This document shows, in pieces, positions 10,899 through 21,280 of a stretch of DNA of 64,000 nucleotides. The notes under the pieces are model-generated. The model was not told the DNA's origin. It saw only the letters and a program-made list of their open reading frames with translations, and did no database searches. Position numbers and translations under genes: made by a program. Numbering within the stretch: the stretch's first letter is position 1; every line of letters begins with the position of its first letter. Source of the stretch: Incurvaria masculella. Its lineage: Eukaryota; Arthropoda; Insecta; Lepidoptera; Incurvariidae. The stretch is from positions 891,001-955,000 of the forward strand of contig OX335652.1 of the NCBI GenBank assembly GCA_946894095.1, in the 5' to 3' direction.

Positions 10899-11494
10899 GT
10901 ACCACAATTTTAGGTATGACTTGGAGAACATTTATAATAGAACGACAATATTCACGATACAGTAAAAGCAATGGAAAAGATTGCAGCCATTAAAAGCATA
11001 CAAATTTACGTAATTTAATATGATTTCTACCGATAGACAATTGTGTTAATATTATTACGACACACTGAGGGGGTCAAGGTTCCAATAACAAGTGCAGTTG
11101 GCATCTTATTACTCTCCAGGCCAAATTCTGGAACGATTTCATCTCTAGGTCAACGGGTGGCGTGCCAGGGAGGGGAGCGAGAACGGGTGATCACGGGGTA
11201 GTGGGAAGTGTGCCAACACATCTGGCAAGCCGCCTCTTGTTTTAATACCTGATAGGAATTTCAAGTGCACAATTTTACTATCATGAGTTTTGTATTGCTA
11301 CCATCTCATGCGCAACCGCAATGGAAACCGGATTCTTGTTTTCCTTTTTTAATTAAAAACGAAATCGAGCGTGACATACAAAATTCATGACATGTAGCGT
11401 AATAGGTAAATTTTATAGATTACTCTTAATTGTGGGTTGATTTAAAAAAATAAATTACGAAGGTTTACAGTGTCACGGCTACGTGAGCAAACTA

Positions 11495-11500
<6 letters not shown>
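10899..11500. other. No recognised feature
   Basis: Single-copy-looking sequence with no gene signal. Confidence 0.35.
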
Positions 11501-11570
<70 letters not shown>

Positions 11571-11608
11571 AAGAGGGGGGTGAGAGAAAGAGAGGGGGGG
11601 AGAGAGAA
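11501..11608 (+). repeat. (GA)n microsatellite
   Basis: About 30 uninterrupted GA units to 11561, then impure GA/GGGG sequence. Confidence 0.95.
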
Positions 11609-11774
11609 TAGCGAAATGAAAGGTAATAGATCTCTTTGCTAACCGAATATCAGCAAACATTTGTGCTGATATTTAACCAACCGATTACAAAAAACATGAT
11701 TGTTCACAAACAGCTGCCGCCCGCGCTCGGGCACTTTTATTCCATTAGCGAAGCGAGCCAAGGATACGCCTGAA

Positions 11775-11812
11775 GCCCCCCCCCCCCACCCACCCCCACC
11801 CACCCCGCGCAG
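11775..11812 (-). repeat. C-rich tract (G-rich on minus strand)
   Basis: A run of about 13 C followed by CCCACCCCCACCCACCCC. The minus strand has at least four G runs of three or more and could form a G-quadruplex. The surrounding 11700-11900 is GC-rich single-copy sequence; open frames on both strands here follow from base composition. Confidence 0.7.
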
Positions 11813-12261
11813 GAGGTCGTCCCGCATCAGGCACAAGGTCAAGGCGTTCCTCAAATGTGTCGGGGCTTTCACTGTGCTCATGTGTTGCACCCGGAGCCGG
11901 AGGCGGAAAAGGTTGTTCGATTCTTCCACGATCAATTACTTTCGAGATTGTTTTACACACTAGCCAAGAGAAGGTTCAACAATATAATCGACCGGAAATA
12001 AATGTAAAACTACATACATATTAGCCGAGATTTGCAGCTGCGCCCGAGAAAATTCGTTTTGCACATTCACATTCACGTTCCATTGAGAATGTTCCATCTG
12101 TATAGCTATCTCGGCGTGCGCAGCATTAACCGTTAGAGTTACACGAGGATAATAAGTGGCGAAGTTAGTTCTGTTGAAAAGTTTCAAAAATCCTTTGCAA
12201 CATATATCTATCTACTTTTAATGTGGAAGCCATTATTGCCAAAAGTGATAACCATAAACAC
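11813..12261. other. No recognised feature
   Basis: GC-rich at the start, AT-rich later. ACATTCACATTCACGTTCCATT is a small local repeat (two units of ACATTC). No gene. Confidence 0.3.
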
Positions 12262-12650
12262 ATTAAAATTGGATAAATGAGCGAGCGTAGTGCAGGTGTC
12301 CGTTTTAAGATTGGGCAAAAATGATTTCGTATGTCCGAATGTTCTTCTCTACAGGTCGCATTTCTCAACCGATTCGAGTCTAATTTGTAAGCAGGTTCGA
12401 GTTTTTTATAGAATGTTTTAGTCGAGCCAGTCTTTGTAATTTTTTCAAAATGAAAAATGTTCAAACGTGGTATGTCTGGTTGTTCTCCTATGCAGGTCGC
12501 ATTTCTCAACCGAATCTCTTGAATTTAGCAAGCAGGTTCGATATTTATAGAGATATTTTTGGATGAGCCAATTTAAAAAAAAATATTTTTTGAGTTTTTT
12601 TAAAAATACCTAATTTTCAAAAAGACAAACTCGCGAGGTCTACAGCTCAG
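12262..12650 (+). repeat. Mid-repetitive sequence, tandem partial dimer
   Basis: Same repeat as 6445-6920. Two successive units: AGGTCGCATTTCTCAACCGA occurs at about 12353 and 12494, each followed by GCAGGTTCGA. The tail CAAACTCGCGAGGTCTAC matches GACTCGCGAGATCTAC at 63657. Confidence 0.55.
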
Positions 12651-12854
12651 AGAGAATTTATAATGCGCATTTTATAAAAAAATATATACCCCATGAGTTG
12701 ATTCAGATAAATTTACAAACGAGACGATTGTGAGATCTGAGCTTGACTACAAGCAGCTCCTGAAATACTGAAATACGAATTCGTGCAAGTAGGTAGATGA
12801 CATTACACGCTGACAGCATTCGGGAGCTGTCTGCAGAGAGCGCTCGCTAAAAAC

Positions 12855-12904
12855 CCGTTTCCGGTCGGATCGTCCACTTCCGGCTGGCGAGCGACCGGAA
12901 ACGG
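12855..12904. promoter_or_regulatory. Perfect 13-bp inverted repeat of ETS-like sites
   Basis: CCGTTTCCGGTCG (12855-12867) is the exact reverse complement of CGACCGGAAACGG (12892-12904); a third ACTTCCGG lies between them. GGAA/TTCC with CCGG flanks is the ETS-factor core. The region is GC-rich and single-copy in the window. Regulatory function is inference. Confidence 0.3.
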
Positions 12905-13389
12905 ACCGCTCACCCCCTCCATCCCCTCCACCCCCACCGCTACACCACCCGCTGTAAATCCGGAGCTCCACCGGCACATCTGTACCGTATGTACGTTATA
13001 CGGTATCCATTCATGTACAATGTATTGATCGTCTACAGTAATTATTTCGTTGTCAAATGTAAGGTTAAATGTATTGTGGCTTGTCCGTATGTGAGCATGA
13101 CACTTACTAGATGAACTCCACTGCCAAGCATTAAAATACCAAAATGATCAAAGTAATTCCGCATATTATTATAAGACTAAGTTAAGCAAAAGTTTCACTT
13201 CTATACCGGGAGGCCTCAAGGCACAAACAATTTTTTAAATTTAATTTGAGAAATATAAAAACGAGCAATATACAGGGAAAATCCTTGAGATAAAAATACG
13301 AAGGGTGCGGTGGGACACCCGGTAGGAAGTAATATCCTTTTGCTTATGTCTGAACTCAATAAACATTTCAAAGTCCAACGGAATAGCAT

Positions 13390-13700
13390 TTCACAAGCGC
13401 CAGTCGTCTAATTATACACGAGATTACGCTTAAACTTCTAGACGGCTATGCAGTGTGCTTCCTATGTATTTGTAATGTATTGCATTACGACCGGAAGGTT
13501 GATACTAATTAATGCCTGCCTTCTTTTTCACGATGTAAAAGACAAGCTAAGAAAGATACACGGTGTTATCGTTTCGGCCAGAAATCAATATGGGACGCAC
13601 ACACACAGGCAAAGTGTCGGTCGTAGACGTTTTCGTTTCGGACCGGTGGATGGTTGGCTTTATCATCCACCCAACACGCGCAAGTTAGCGGGCACCGGCG
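13390..13700 (+). repeat. Unclassified diverged repeat, copy 1
   Basis: Aligns with 21030-21280: CACGAGATTACGCTTAA, CTTCTTTTTCACGATGTAA, AAAGACAAGCTAAGAAAGA, CGGTGTTATCGTTTCG, and CCACCCAACACGCGCAAG all have close counterparts in the same order. No terminal repeats seen. Could be an old SINE, a duplicated segment or a distant exon pair; frames are not conserved. Confidence 0.4.
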
Positions 13701-14327
13701 CGGCGGCGGAGGCTACGTCCGGAGTCGACTAACTCAATACGGCAGGACAATGGGGCCGGCGACTTTTCGCCGGGCGGCAGAACGTCCTGATTGGACCCAA
13801 AAAGGAGCAAGGAAAATAAGATTTACTTCCATGAGATGTGTCGGGCGATCCTACAAATGTTGACCAAAAGGTGGCAAGTATTATCTCTTTCGCACGTTAT
13901 CAAGTTTTTTCACGACAAAGTGAAGTGTATTATTTTAAAATTCAGTCTTCAAGGGTTATCGCGCGGAATGAAAGCCACGCAATGAGATTAGTTTCTTTGC
14001 TCACACATCATCAGAACATTTTACCGACCAAGAGAATGCAACCGAAAATAGGATATGGCTACCTAATCAAACATTTTTTTTAGTAAGTTTCATGAGACCA
14101 AATGAAAAAAAAAAAAACTGTGCTCCTGACGTATCGGGTTTGGAAGATAATTTCAGAACTTATAATTGAATCTGGCCGTGAGTTTGATGTGATTCGCTTC
14201 ATCAGTTTTAGAAGTTCGGAGAATCTAACTAACTAATTGAATCCTCTCAAAACTCATATTTCCACGAACGAATAGAGGATTAGCTTTACTAAAATGGGAA
14301 AAGGTTTCCAATATTTTTTCAGTTTTG
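13701..14327. other. No recognised feature
   Basis: GC-rich at 13700-13800, then ordinary AT-rich sequence. Confidence 0.3.
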
Positions 14328-14614
14328 ATCGACCGTGGCAACCATAGATAAAAAAGGAGGAGATATGGCATCGAGCGCGCCTAGTACGGGACCCGGTGTC
14401 TCCAATTTCCAAAAACTGCCAACCCAATTTAAACATACATGCCACATGAAAACATGTTCGCAGACGTATTGGAAGGTTTGTGTGGGTGGGAACCGACTTG
14501 ACGAACGCTGGTTTAGAGCACATTCGCACGCGGTGGCGATGTTTCGACTGTGTGACTAGCCGCCGGATTCCCATACAATTATATGGTAATTTTGACCATA
14601 TAGTGGTTTTTTTT
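14328..14614 (+). mobile_element. Hairpin-ended repeat, copy 2
   Basis: Second copy of the 5738-6030 repeat, about 75-80 percent similar by eye. It ends in the same TATATGGT...ACCATATA hairpin and then runs through a T tract straight into the 3' fragment of a GGTTCCGT element. Confidence 0.5.
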
Positions 14615-14690
14615 CCCGGACGGACGGACGGACAGCGGAGGCTTAGTAATAGGGTTCCGTTTTCACCCTTTGGGTACGGAACCCTAAAAA
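14615..14690 (+). mobile_element. GGTTCCGT element, 3' fragment
   Basis: Only the (GACG)n tract and the 3' hairpin remain (GCGGAGGCTTAGTAATAGG to GGGTACGGAACCC). Confidence 0.7.
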
Positions 14691-16770
14691 CGCTTATCCA
14701 AATCCACACTACACCGGTACAGGTGAGACGTCGGTACAGGTGAGCGTCGGTACATTTTGTGAAACTTGGGTGTTCAAATGATCAAGCACTGACATTTCAG
14801 AAGAACCCGTCGGGCGCAGCTGTCGCTGTGAAAGATATCCACTTTGGTACAGGAGGATAATAAAGGATATGGCAGGATGGGGGGCCGTAAATTCATAAAA
14901 ACGCCAAGGACAGTGTAGAGGAGATGATTGAGTGTTATTGCTCACTAGATATCACATAGAAGTCAGTGCATATTGGGCAGCTACATACTCGTAGCGTACA
15001 TTGTAGTATTGTTCTTGACAGTTCTTGTATTCAGAAAGCGGTGTACGTTTACAGTTTGAGGGCAAAAAGTAGCTTGAGGGCGCAGGCTTACTTTATTCGG
15101 CAAAGTCAAAAAAATAATTTTAAATCCAGCAGAGATTTGACCTTAAATGTTTAGTACCCGAAATGTCAAAAGCGGTGGCGAATCGATTTGAGACCTCCAA
15201 TACTATTCCAATAAGCTCGACGAGAAAATATCTATAACGCCGTAAACACCTAACCAACACAAACAGGGCAGACTTTAATCCTCTGGCGGGGTCACGCGAA
15301 TTGGGGCGTACTGGCGAAGACAACTGCGCCGTAAAAACGGAAAGTAGCCCGCTTCCAGTCGCAGTGGCTTACTTCCGGCTCGCGGGCGCGGGGAGACTGG
15401 CCACGCGCCAGCCGCGAGTCAGGCCCGTTCCGGCGCAGCCCACTTTACACATCCTGCGCGGAACACGTACACACACCCGTCTCCCTTTACACTGTTACGC
15501 AAATCGGTATCAGCAGATTTGTAATCTATCAAAGTCGCAGAGTTTCTGGCTTTACGGCTTCAGCTGACGACGCGATTACTCGCTAGGAAAGCGGCTACAG
15601 CCGGGAAATCGTGTAAGCTATGTACGCGAAAATTATCAATTCACAGCAAATCGATCTTCGAACGAATATAACATGTATCACAACGGTTCAGCAAGTCTAA
15701 ATAAAACTTCGGACTGAAAATAGCTCGTTCGCATTTTTTTATTTGAAAGGCATACGATCAATAAAAACAAGTAAAAACTAGTCGTACATTAAATTTTATG
15801 TGTCAATTTAGTAAGTTTATTTTAATTTTAATTAACATGTAACAAGAATATTTTACGCTGAAGAAAAACTTTTTAGCTAATACCTAGATGTAAAATCAAT
15901 GTGCTCGACAGTCATTGTGTATGCATAATCACACATATATACATGACAATGTCAACAAAGTTGACACTAGTCAACCGCTGCTAGTTACCCTAACATTGTA
16001 TATCAGTGCTCGAGAGCTACAAGTAGATGCAGCATGCATACAAAATATTCCGTGGTCGTTTATCATCATCAGTTATCTAAACTTGTGGAAAAAAGTTTAT
16101 GACATTTTTTCAAGGACCATGGAATTAAAATAACACAAAAAGAGATCATGATCAAATGGAAGAGAAAATTATAAGTTATATTTATTTTATACATAAATAA
16201 AATCAGTTTCTATTTAGTTTTCTTGCTTTGGTCAAAAAAGTTCAGGCGTTGACAAAAATGAAAATATATTTACTAAACATAAAAAAAAGATTAATCCATA
16301 GAAGAGGAATTATACATGTTAATGTACTTTTAATCGTCCTACCGAGCTAGTTAACTTGCTCGCAAATTTAGCGTTTTGGCTGGTATTAGCAATTTCCATT
16401 ACTCTAGAATTCGTTCCATTTGCGATTGTGAAAAGGAAAATAACGTTCCAACATTTTCAATTTCATTAGTCAAATATTGACTTCGAAAAACGATTTACCA
16501 AGCGAGTCTTTGTTTGAGTTTGAGTAATATTTACTTTGTCGTAGTAAATAAGTACGTCGCTATAATGGCTCTATTGTCTGAGGCCAAATATATTTTTGGT
16601 AATAGTGGTAATACGAGTGAAATTCAGTCTAGAATATTAAAGTATAGTAGGGGGTATACAGAGGGACTGTGGGAAAATTCTTAGTTTTGGAACAAAAAGG
16701 TTGAGGAATTAATAGACGACTCGTCAACGAGCACGGAAGCATAAGAATGGTGATTGAAGCTCATCTGTAT
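14691..16770. other. No recognised feature; one GC-rich patch
   Basis: 14700-14750 repeats GGTACAGGTGAG(A)CGTCGGTACA. 15290-15480 is GC-rich and contains several TTCC/GGAA sites. The rest is AT-rich. No gene or mobile element recognised in over 2 kb. Confidence 0.35.
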
Positions 16771-16779
16771 AGCGCCAGC

Positions 16780-17065
16780 GTTTTTTTATGTTAAGCGCGG
16801 CATATGGCGTACGCCAGGACCTCTGCCGGCCGGCCAGGTGCTTCTTCCATGTTTGAAGGACCCCGGGTTGATTTTTTGGGGGAAATATTTCGGCAGGGAG
16901 TGCATTCCATGGTTTACCGACCCTTTAGATAAAGGATCTAGAGGATCGGTTGGTTCCGATTTTCGGGTGCATTTACTGCCTGTTCCGTGTTGTGTGATGG
17001 TAGAAAGGAGACAGAGGAACAGTGTTATGCAGCTCCGACAAGTTGGAGGGTCTCTAAATTGAAAG
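16780..17065 (-). pseudogene. Decayed non-LTR retrotransposon RT, C-terminal end
   Basis: The minus strand reads WNALPAEIFPP (W codon at 16907-16909) and continues to KKHLAGRQRSWRTPYAAL, with an upstream stop. This is the same C-terminal block as the plus-strand relic at 3425-3850, whose last bases match it on the opposite strand. The 102-codon plus-strand frame over it is a shadow. Confidence 0.6.
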
Positions 17066-17067
17066 AT

Positions 17068-17110
17068 GTCACTTAAACATTGCCACCTTGGGTGGCAATG
17101 TTTAAGTGAC
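17068..17110. repeat. Perfect short hairpin, 20-bp stem and 3-nt loop
   Basis: GTCACTTAAACATTGCCACC is followed after TTG by its exact reverse complement. It lies between the RT relic and another repeat. It is shorter than a usual microRNA precursor; origin unknown. Confidence 0.75.
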
Positions 17111-17114
17111 TTCG

Positions 17115-17340
17115 CTTACGAATTCTGAAAATAGCGTCCTACGAAGTTCTTACATGTCGTTGGAACTCAAGTATTTCTGGAGTGAGCTAATTCAGATAAA
17201 ATAAGCGAACTGACTGGCCGACGCTATCGTCGGTGGATGTAAAAGTGCCTCCGCTGCCTTTATGCGGATGACTTTCGGTCTGTTCCTTCCTTACTCGTTG
17301 CGTATCGGACGTGAAATATTTGCTCTCTGATTCGATTGAA
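17115..17340 (+). repeat. Unclassified interspersed repeat, copy 2
   Basis: Same family as 7255-7500: GTTGGAACTCAAGTA, GCGAACTGACTGGCCGACG and GCGGATGACTTTCGGT. Confidence 0.4.
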
Positions 17341-17365
17341 GACTTTGTCAAGCTTTTTACAGCGT

Positions 17366-17790
17366 TTTTAAGGTTCCGTACCCATGGGGTGCCAACGGAA
17401 CTCTATTACTAAGCCTCCGCTATCCGTCGGTCCGTCGATCCGTCTGTCACAGGGCTGTATCTCATGAACCGTAATAGGTAGGTAGCTGCAATTTTTACAG
17501 AGCGTGTTTTTTTTTATGTGACTGGACATGGATGGCTAATACCACAAGTTATGTCATGGTATTAGCCCAACACACCACATGGGAACTAGGTGCCATGCCA
17601 GGACCTTCCTTATATTGCTCGGCTACATTGAACTGGATGGTATTGAACGTGTATTTATTTTGTCGCAAAATATTTCAAAATAATAAAACTTGGAGGGGCT
17701 TCCATACGAAAAACGTGATTTTTTTGTGTTAAATCATGTACGATGGTACGGAACGCTCCGTGAGCGAGTCCGACTCGCACTTGGCCGGTT
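17366..17790 (-). mobile_element. GGTTCCGT element split by a SINE
   Basis: Both ends are present (GGTTCCGTACCC at 17372, CTTGGCCGG at 17780). The middle is interrupted after GAGCGTGT and resumes at AACGTGTATTTATTTTG, exactly where intact copies read GAGTGTGTATTTATTTTG. Confidence 0.7.
17508..17647 (-). mobile_element. tRNA-SINE body nested in GGTTCCGT element
   Basis: ATGTGACTGGACATGGATGG to ATTGAACTGGATGG is the tail part of the SINE at 4190, in minus orientation. A short flanking duplication of about CGTGT is visible on both sides. Confidence 0.6.
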
Positions 17791-18158
17791 TATTACTATA
17801 TTTTATTGTATCCTCGTTTCACGGTCGTTTTCTACAAATATATCTCAATCTTTGTTTTAAGTCTGCATTAAAAACCATCCGCGAAGTTGTAAATTCATTA
17901 TTCGCCGAAGCACACCGCACAAAAGACGAATTTCATATTGAGCGCACGCAGAGTGTATAAACACGAGTGCGCTCGTTTCACCTGAGCGAAGTAATCTCTG
18001 GAATTTCCAACCCGCATGGCGGAAACAAAAGCTGCCTCCGCCGCGCCGCCGCTTGTTTTGAAGTTAACGTTGGCTCTTACAACACGCTTATTTTGTTTAA
18101 CTGCTTGGCGCGCGGGGCTGGGCGCCATTGCAATGAACAGCAGGATTTGCGCGGTGCT
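17791..18158. other. No recognised feature
   Basis: GC-rich near 18010-18060. Contains TTTCACGGTCGTTTTC, faintly like the terminus of the MITE at 36986. No gene. Confidence 0.3.
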
Positions 18159-18162
18159 TTAA

Positions 18163-18705
18163 GGTGGCCCAACCCGCTCGTCTCCCCATACAAAAGGGGA
18201 AAGAAGATCACGCCCATATTTCTTGTCAGAGATCCAAAATTTTGCTCAAAATAACTTTATTTGATCGAACTAGATGTCTGATGACCATTGGCATTGTAAA
18301 ATTGTGTTTGGTTTCTAAATTATAAGGTCCGAAAGTTCAAATTTTTCGCGCGTTTTATACAATAACTTTGGAGGTGGATTACGCAACGATAAAGTGAGAA
18401 CATCCTAAAAAGATTAGTCATCAGACATAGCTTATTTAATCAAGATTTATGATCTATTTGGTTTTTGTTAGATTTTTGACTACAGCGGTCGTGGTTTACT
18501 TTTAGCTATAAGTTGTTTTGAAATTAAAATTTTCGTAAATCTTACCAAATCATACACTATGGACATTGTTTTTTTTTGTGGAGATGTTGCATCTTTCTCA
18601 TCACGGAGCCTGTCTTATTCTTTGAAACAGAGAAGGTTCCAGAGCGCAACAGCACGGTTTTGTACCGTGCCCGCGAATGAGTTAGGCCCGCCGGGTTGGG
18701 CCGCC
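18163..18705 (+). mobile_element. TTAA-flanked MITE, copy 1 (543 bp)
   Basis: TTAA at 18159-18162 and 18706-18709 flank termini GGTGGCCCAACCCG and CGGGTTGGGCCGCC, which are inverted repeats. No coding sequence. Two more near-full copies at 33240 and 38190 are close in sequence throughout. A TTAA duplication is known for piggyBac-type elements; the termini do not look like canonical piggyBac ends, so the assignment is only suggested. Confidence 0.75.
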
Positions 18706-18720
18706 TTAAGTAATAGACTA

Positions 18721-19050
18721 GGAGGTCGCGGCAAAAATGGTAACAATAACGTAAATGGCTGAAACAGGGTTCACAGGATAAAGACAAACCCTCTGAAGCT
18801 AAATGTGTCGGTCTGCCTGCGCTAAGTGGTTGCGATACCTATCAAATAGTTGTTATCGTTACAAAAAAAAGCGAATGAAGCAGCATGAAAGTATCAGTAC
18901 ATACTTGCTTTGTAATACCAATACTGAACAAATCATTGGTTGCATTTGGAACCGCATGGAGTTGACTTAGCTTCCTTCCATACTGTCCATAAAAAGTGAC
19001 GTATTTAATCATATGTTGATTTTAATTTTGTGTCCTTTCGCGCCTTATTA
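18721..19050 (+). mobile_element. Chimera of the two left-edge MITEs
   Basis: 18721-18950 matches the left half of the long-TIR MITE (window start to about 215), including the outer terminus missing at the window edge. At GGAACCGCATGGAGT it switches to the 3' half of the TAA-flanked MITE (compare 600-690). Order and orientation are those of 1-697, with about 385 bp missing. Confidence 0.5.
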
Positions 19051-19138
19051 TTTGACTTTGGAATGTGCATTTTACCCCGAATAACAGTTGCGTAGTGATT
19101 AAGAGCCCTTAAAATATAGGTCCCTCTCCTTACATACT

Positions 19139-19190
19139 AGGCTTAGTAATAGGATTCCGCTGGCACCCTATGGGTACGGAACCCTAAAAA
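19139..19190 (+). mobile_element. GGTTCCGT element, 3' fragment
   Basis: Only AGGCTTAGTAATAGG and the 3' hairpin remain. Confidence 0.65.
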
Positions 19191-21029
19191 TGATCGAAAC
19201 GCCAATAAAGAAACTATTTCGTTTTTAAGAAGAACGAGGAAGACCAACGAACTGTCCTGTCTTCCTCGACTTCCCTCCCCACTGCATACCCCCTAGCTTC
19301 TTTAGCGTGATGATAAGTAAGCCACGATCAATGGGAAATAACGAGCTTTGCGTGGATACAAACCGCATCATATTCGAATAAGTTGTTCTCAGACAATAAG
19401 CAGACAGAGAGACAGAGTTGGGTGGTCTACTAGTTGGCGATTATTCATTGATGATTTCAGTCAAATGAGTATGGAATGTGTGCAGTGAAATGATTGTGAT
19501 ATGAACAACAATTGTTGGTTTTAGTTATTATTGCAAAGACAACCACAAAACCAAATGCGCTATCATCCATCCAAGCAAGCGCGGTGAAACCAGTGAACGG
19601 TATCCAAAGGAGCCTATCAGGGAGCCAGAGGAGCAGAATAAATTAGACGGTAAAGAATTCTGCTCAAACAGTAATCAGAAACACAAAAGCGCTTTGAAAG
19701 GCGAGGAGATAGCGTTCACATCGCTAAAATTACAAGGTGTTAACTTTTTGCGTCTTTTCACAGCTTTTAACTTTGCGACCGGAACTGAAAGTGTACTTAT
19801 GCTGTCGAGCGCTCCTGAACGATAAGTTGACGGTGTTTTGTTTGCACACCGCCCCCCCCCCTCCTCCTCCGCCCGCCCTTGCATGCATGAAGGGTGCCAA
19901 CGAGAGCTTTTGAACGCCTAAAGCGCACAGATTATTACTGGTACTCAAACGGATTTCTTTAATCTACGTATAATGTGTGGTTATGTAAGTTGCTTTTGGA
20001 GAATGTTGATGAAATGTTCAGGCAATCTTCAGATCAGTCCAGCGGGTGATTCCGTGTAGATGCTCCGCTCGGGTGAATCTCCAAAATAAAATAAACGGCG
20101 TCTTGATCAGTTTCGAAGACATTTTTAGTTTAACCCAGTGGGTGATCCTGTGCAGTTCAGAAGTTTAGAAGATGCGCTAAGGTAAACGTCTAAAATGAAA
20201 TTGACCCGAGCGGCGCCTGGTACCTCAGCTAGGATCAAAAAAATTCGCAGCTGTAGATGAAATAATCATATAGCTCTCAAATCACCTCGTTCCGATCCGG
20301 GAAATGTAATGGTTACGATATCAATAAAATATTTTTTTACGAACGAGAAAATGGTTCTATTCTATCTACTATGGCAGGCGGGCAAACGGTTTTTTTATGA
20401 TGCATTATGTCGCGTCGCACGACAATCGATACGAATCAATGTCTATACAATATTAAACTAGAAATACAAGCTTTTATATTTTAAGGTGTTTTATGGTTAG
20501 GGATGGGACGATCATTCCCGCCTTCTGTATGCTTCCGTTAAGTCCTAAAGTCGTTAAAGTCCGTCTTTCTGCATTAGGAGAATATATAATAATAACGCCG
20601 CTTCCCTGGCGGGGTAGGCAATGATGATGCAGCGGCATGCGGTATACCATCACAGCACACTTCTTTCGCTTTCTCTATATATGGTTTCATAAATGATGGA
20701 GGAAACGTACAGCTTATATGACACATTTTGTTAACAATAATATCGAAAAAGAAAAAAAATTACATTTCAAATGATCACGCAGTTTACATTACATTAGCAA
20801 AAATAATAAATTACCTTTAAAAATCTAAGACCTATAATATTTAACCAGCTAAATCCAAGGTAACTTCTTTAGACATATGTAATTCCCGCTATACAGACAA
20901 GTTTTAAAATGACATGATCTCCGACTCAGCTGAACGCCAGCATGAAGATATAAATGTTCAATCGTGGCTGGTTGGAAGCGAGGCCTATCGTAATGACTGA
21001 ACAATTTAAAAATATATTATTTGCGTTAA
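19191..21029. other. Mostly unannotated; Helitron-end remnant at 20040-20235
   Basis: GACCCGAGCGGCGCCTGGTA followed by CCTCAGCTAGG (20203-20234) is a Helitron-type 3' end with hairpin and CTAG. 20585-20650 has CCGCTTCCCTGGCGGGGTAG, like 5690-5730. C-rich tract at 19850-19880. No gene. Confidence 0.4.
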
Positions 21030-21280
21030 CATATCAAGTCGTCAAGTTGATCATGAGATTACGCGTAAAGCGCTAAAGCCTATTGTAATGAAATTGACGC
21101 ACACTATTGAAGAGCGCTTAGTTCAGAGCGCTATCAGGGCTTTCTTTGTTTTCTTTTTCACGAAGAAAAAGACAAGCGAATAAAGAGACAGGTAACGGTG
21201 TTAACGTTTCGTTGACGTGTCTTTGAAAGAACGGACATTTTTTCCCGAGTAGCTCCCATCCGCCAAACACGCGATAAGAA
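21030..21280 (+). repeat. Unclassified diverged repeat, copy 2
   Basis: Counterpart of 13390-13700: CATGAGATTACGCGTAA, TTTCTTTTTCACGAAG, AAAGACAAGCGAATAAAG, CGGTGTTAACGTTTCG, CCGCCAAACACGCGATAAG in the same order. Confidence 0.4.

Noticed and set aside
14254..14709. 151-codon minus-strand frame
   Set aside because: Runs across a GGTTCCGT fragment and a hairpin-ended repeat; the frame is not conserved in the other copy.
17068..17110. microRNA precursor
   Set aside because: A 20-bp stem with a 3-nt loop is too short for a normal precursor.
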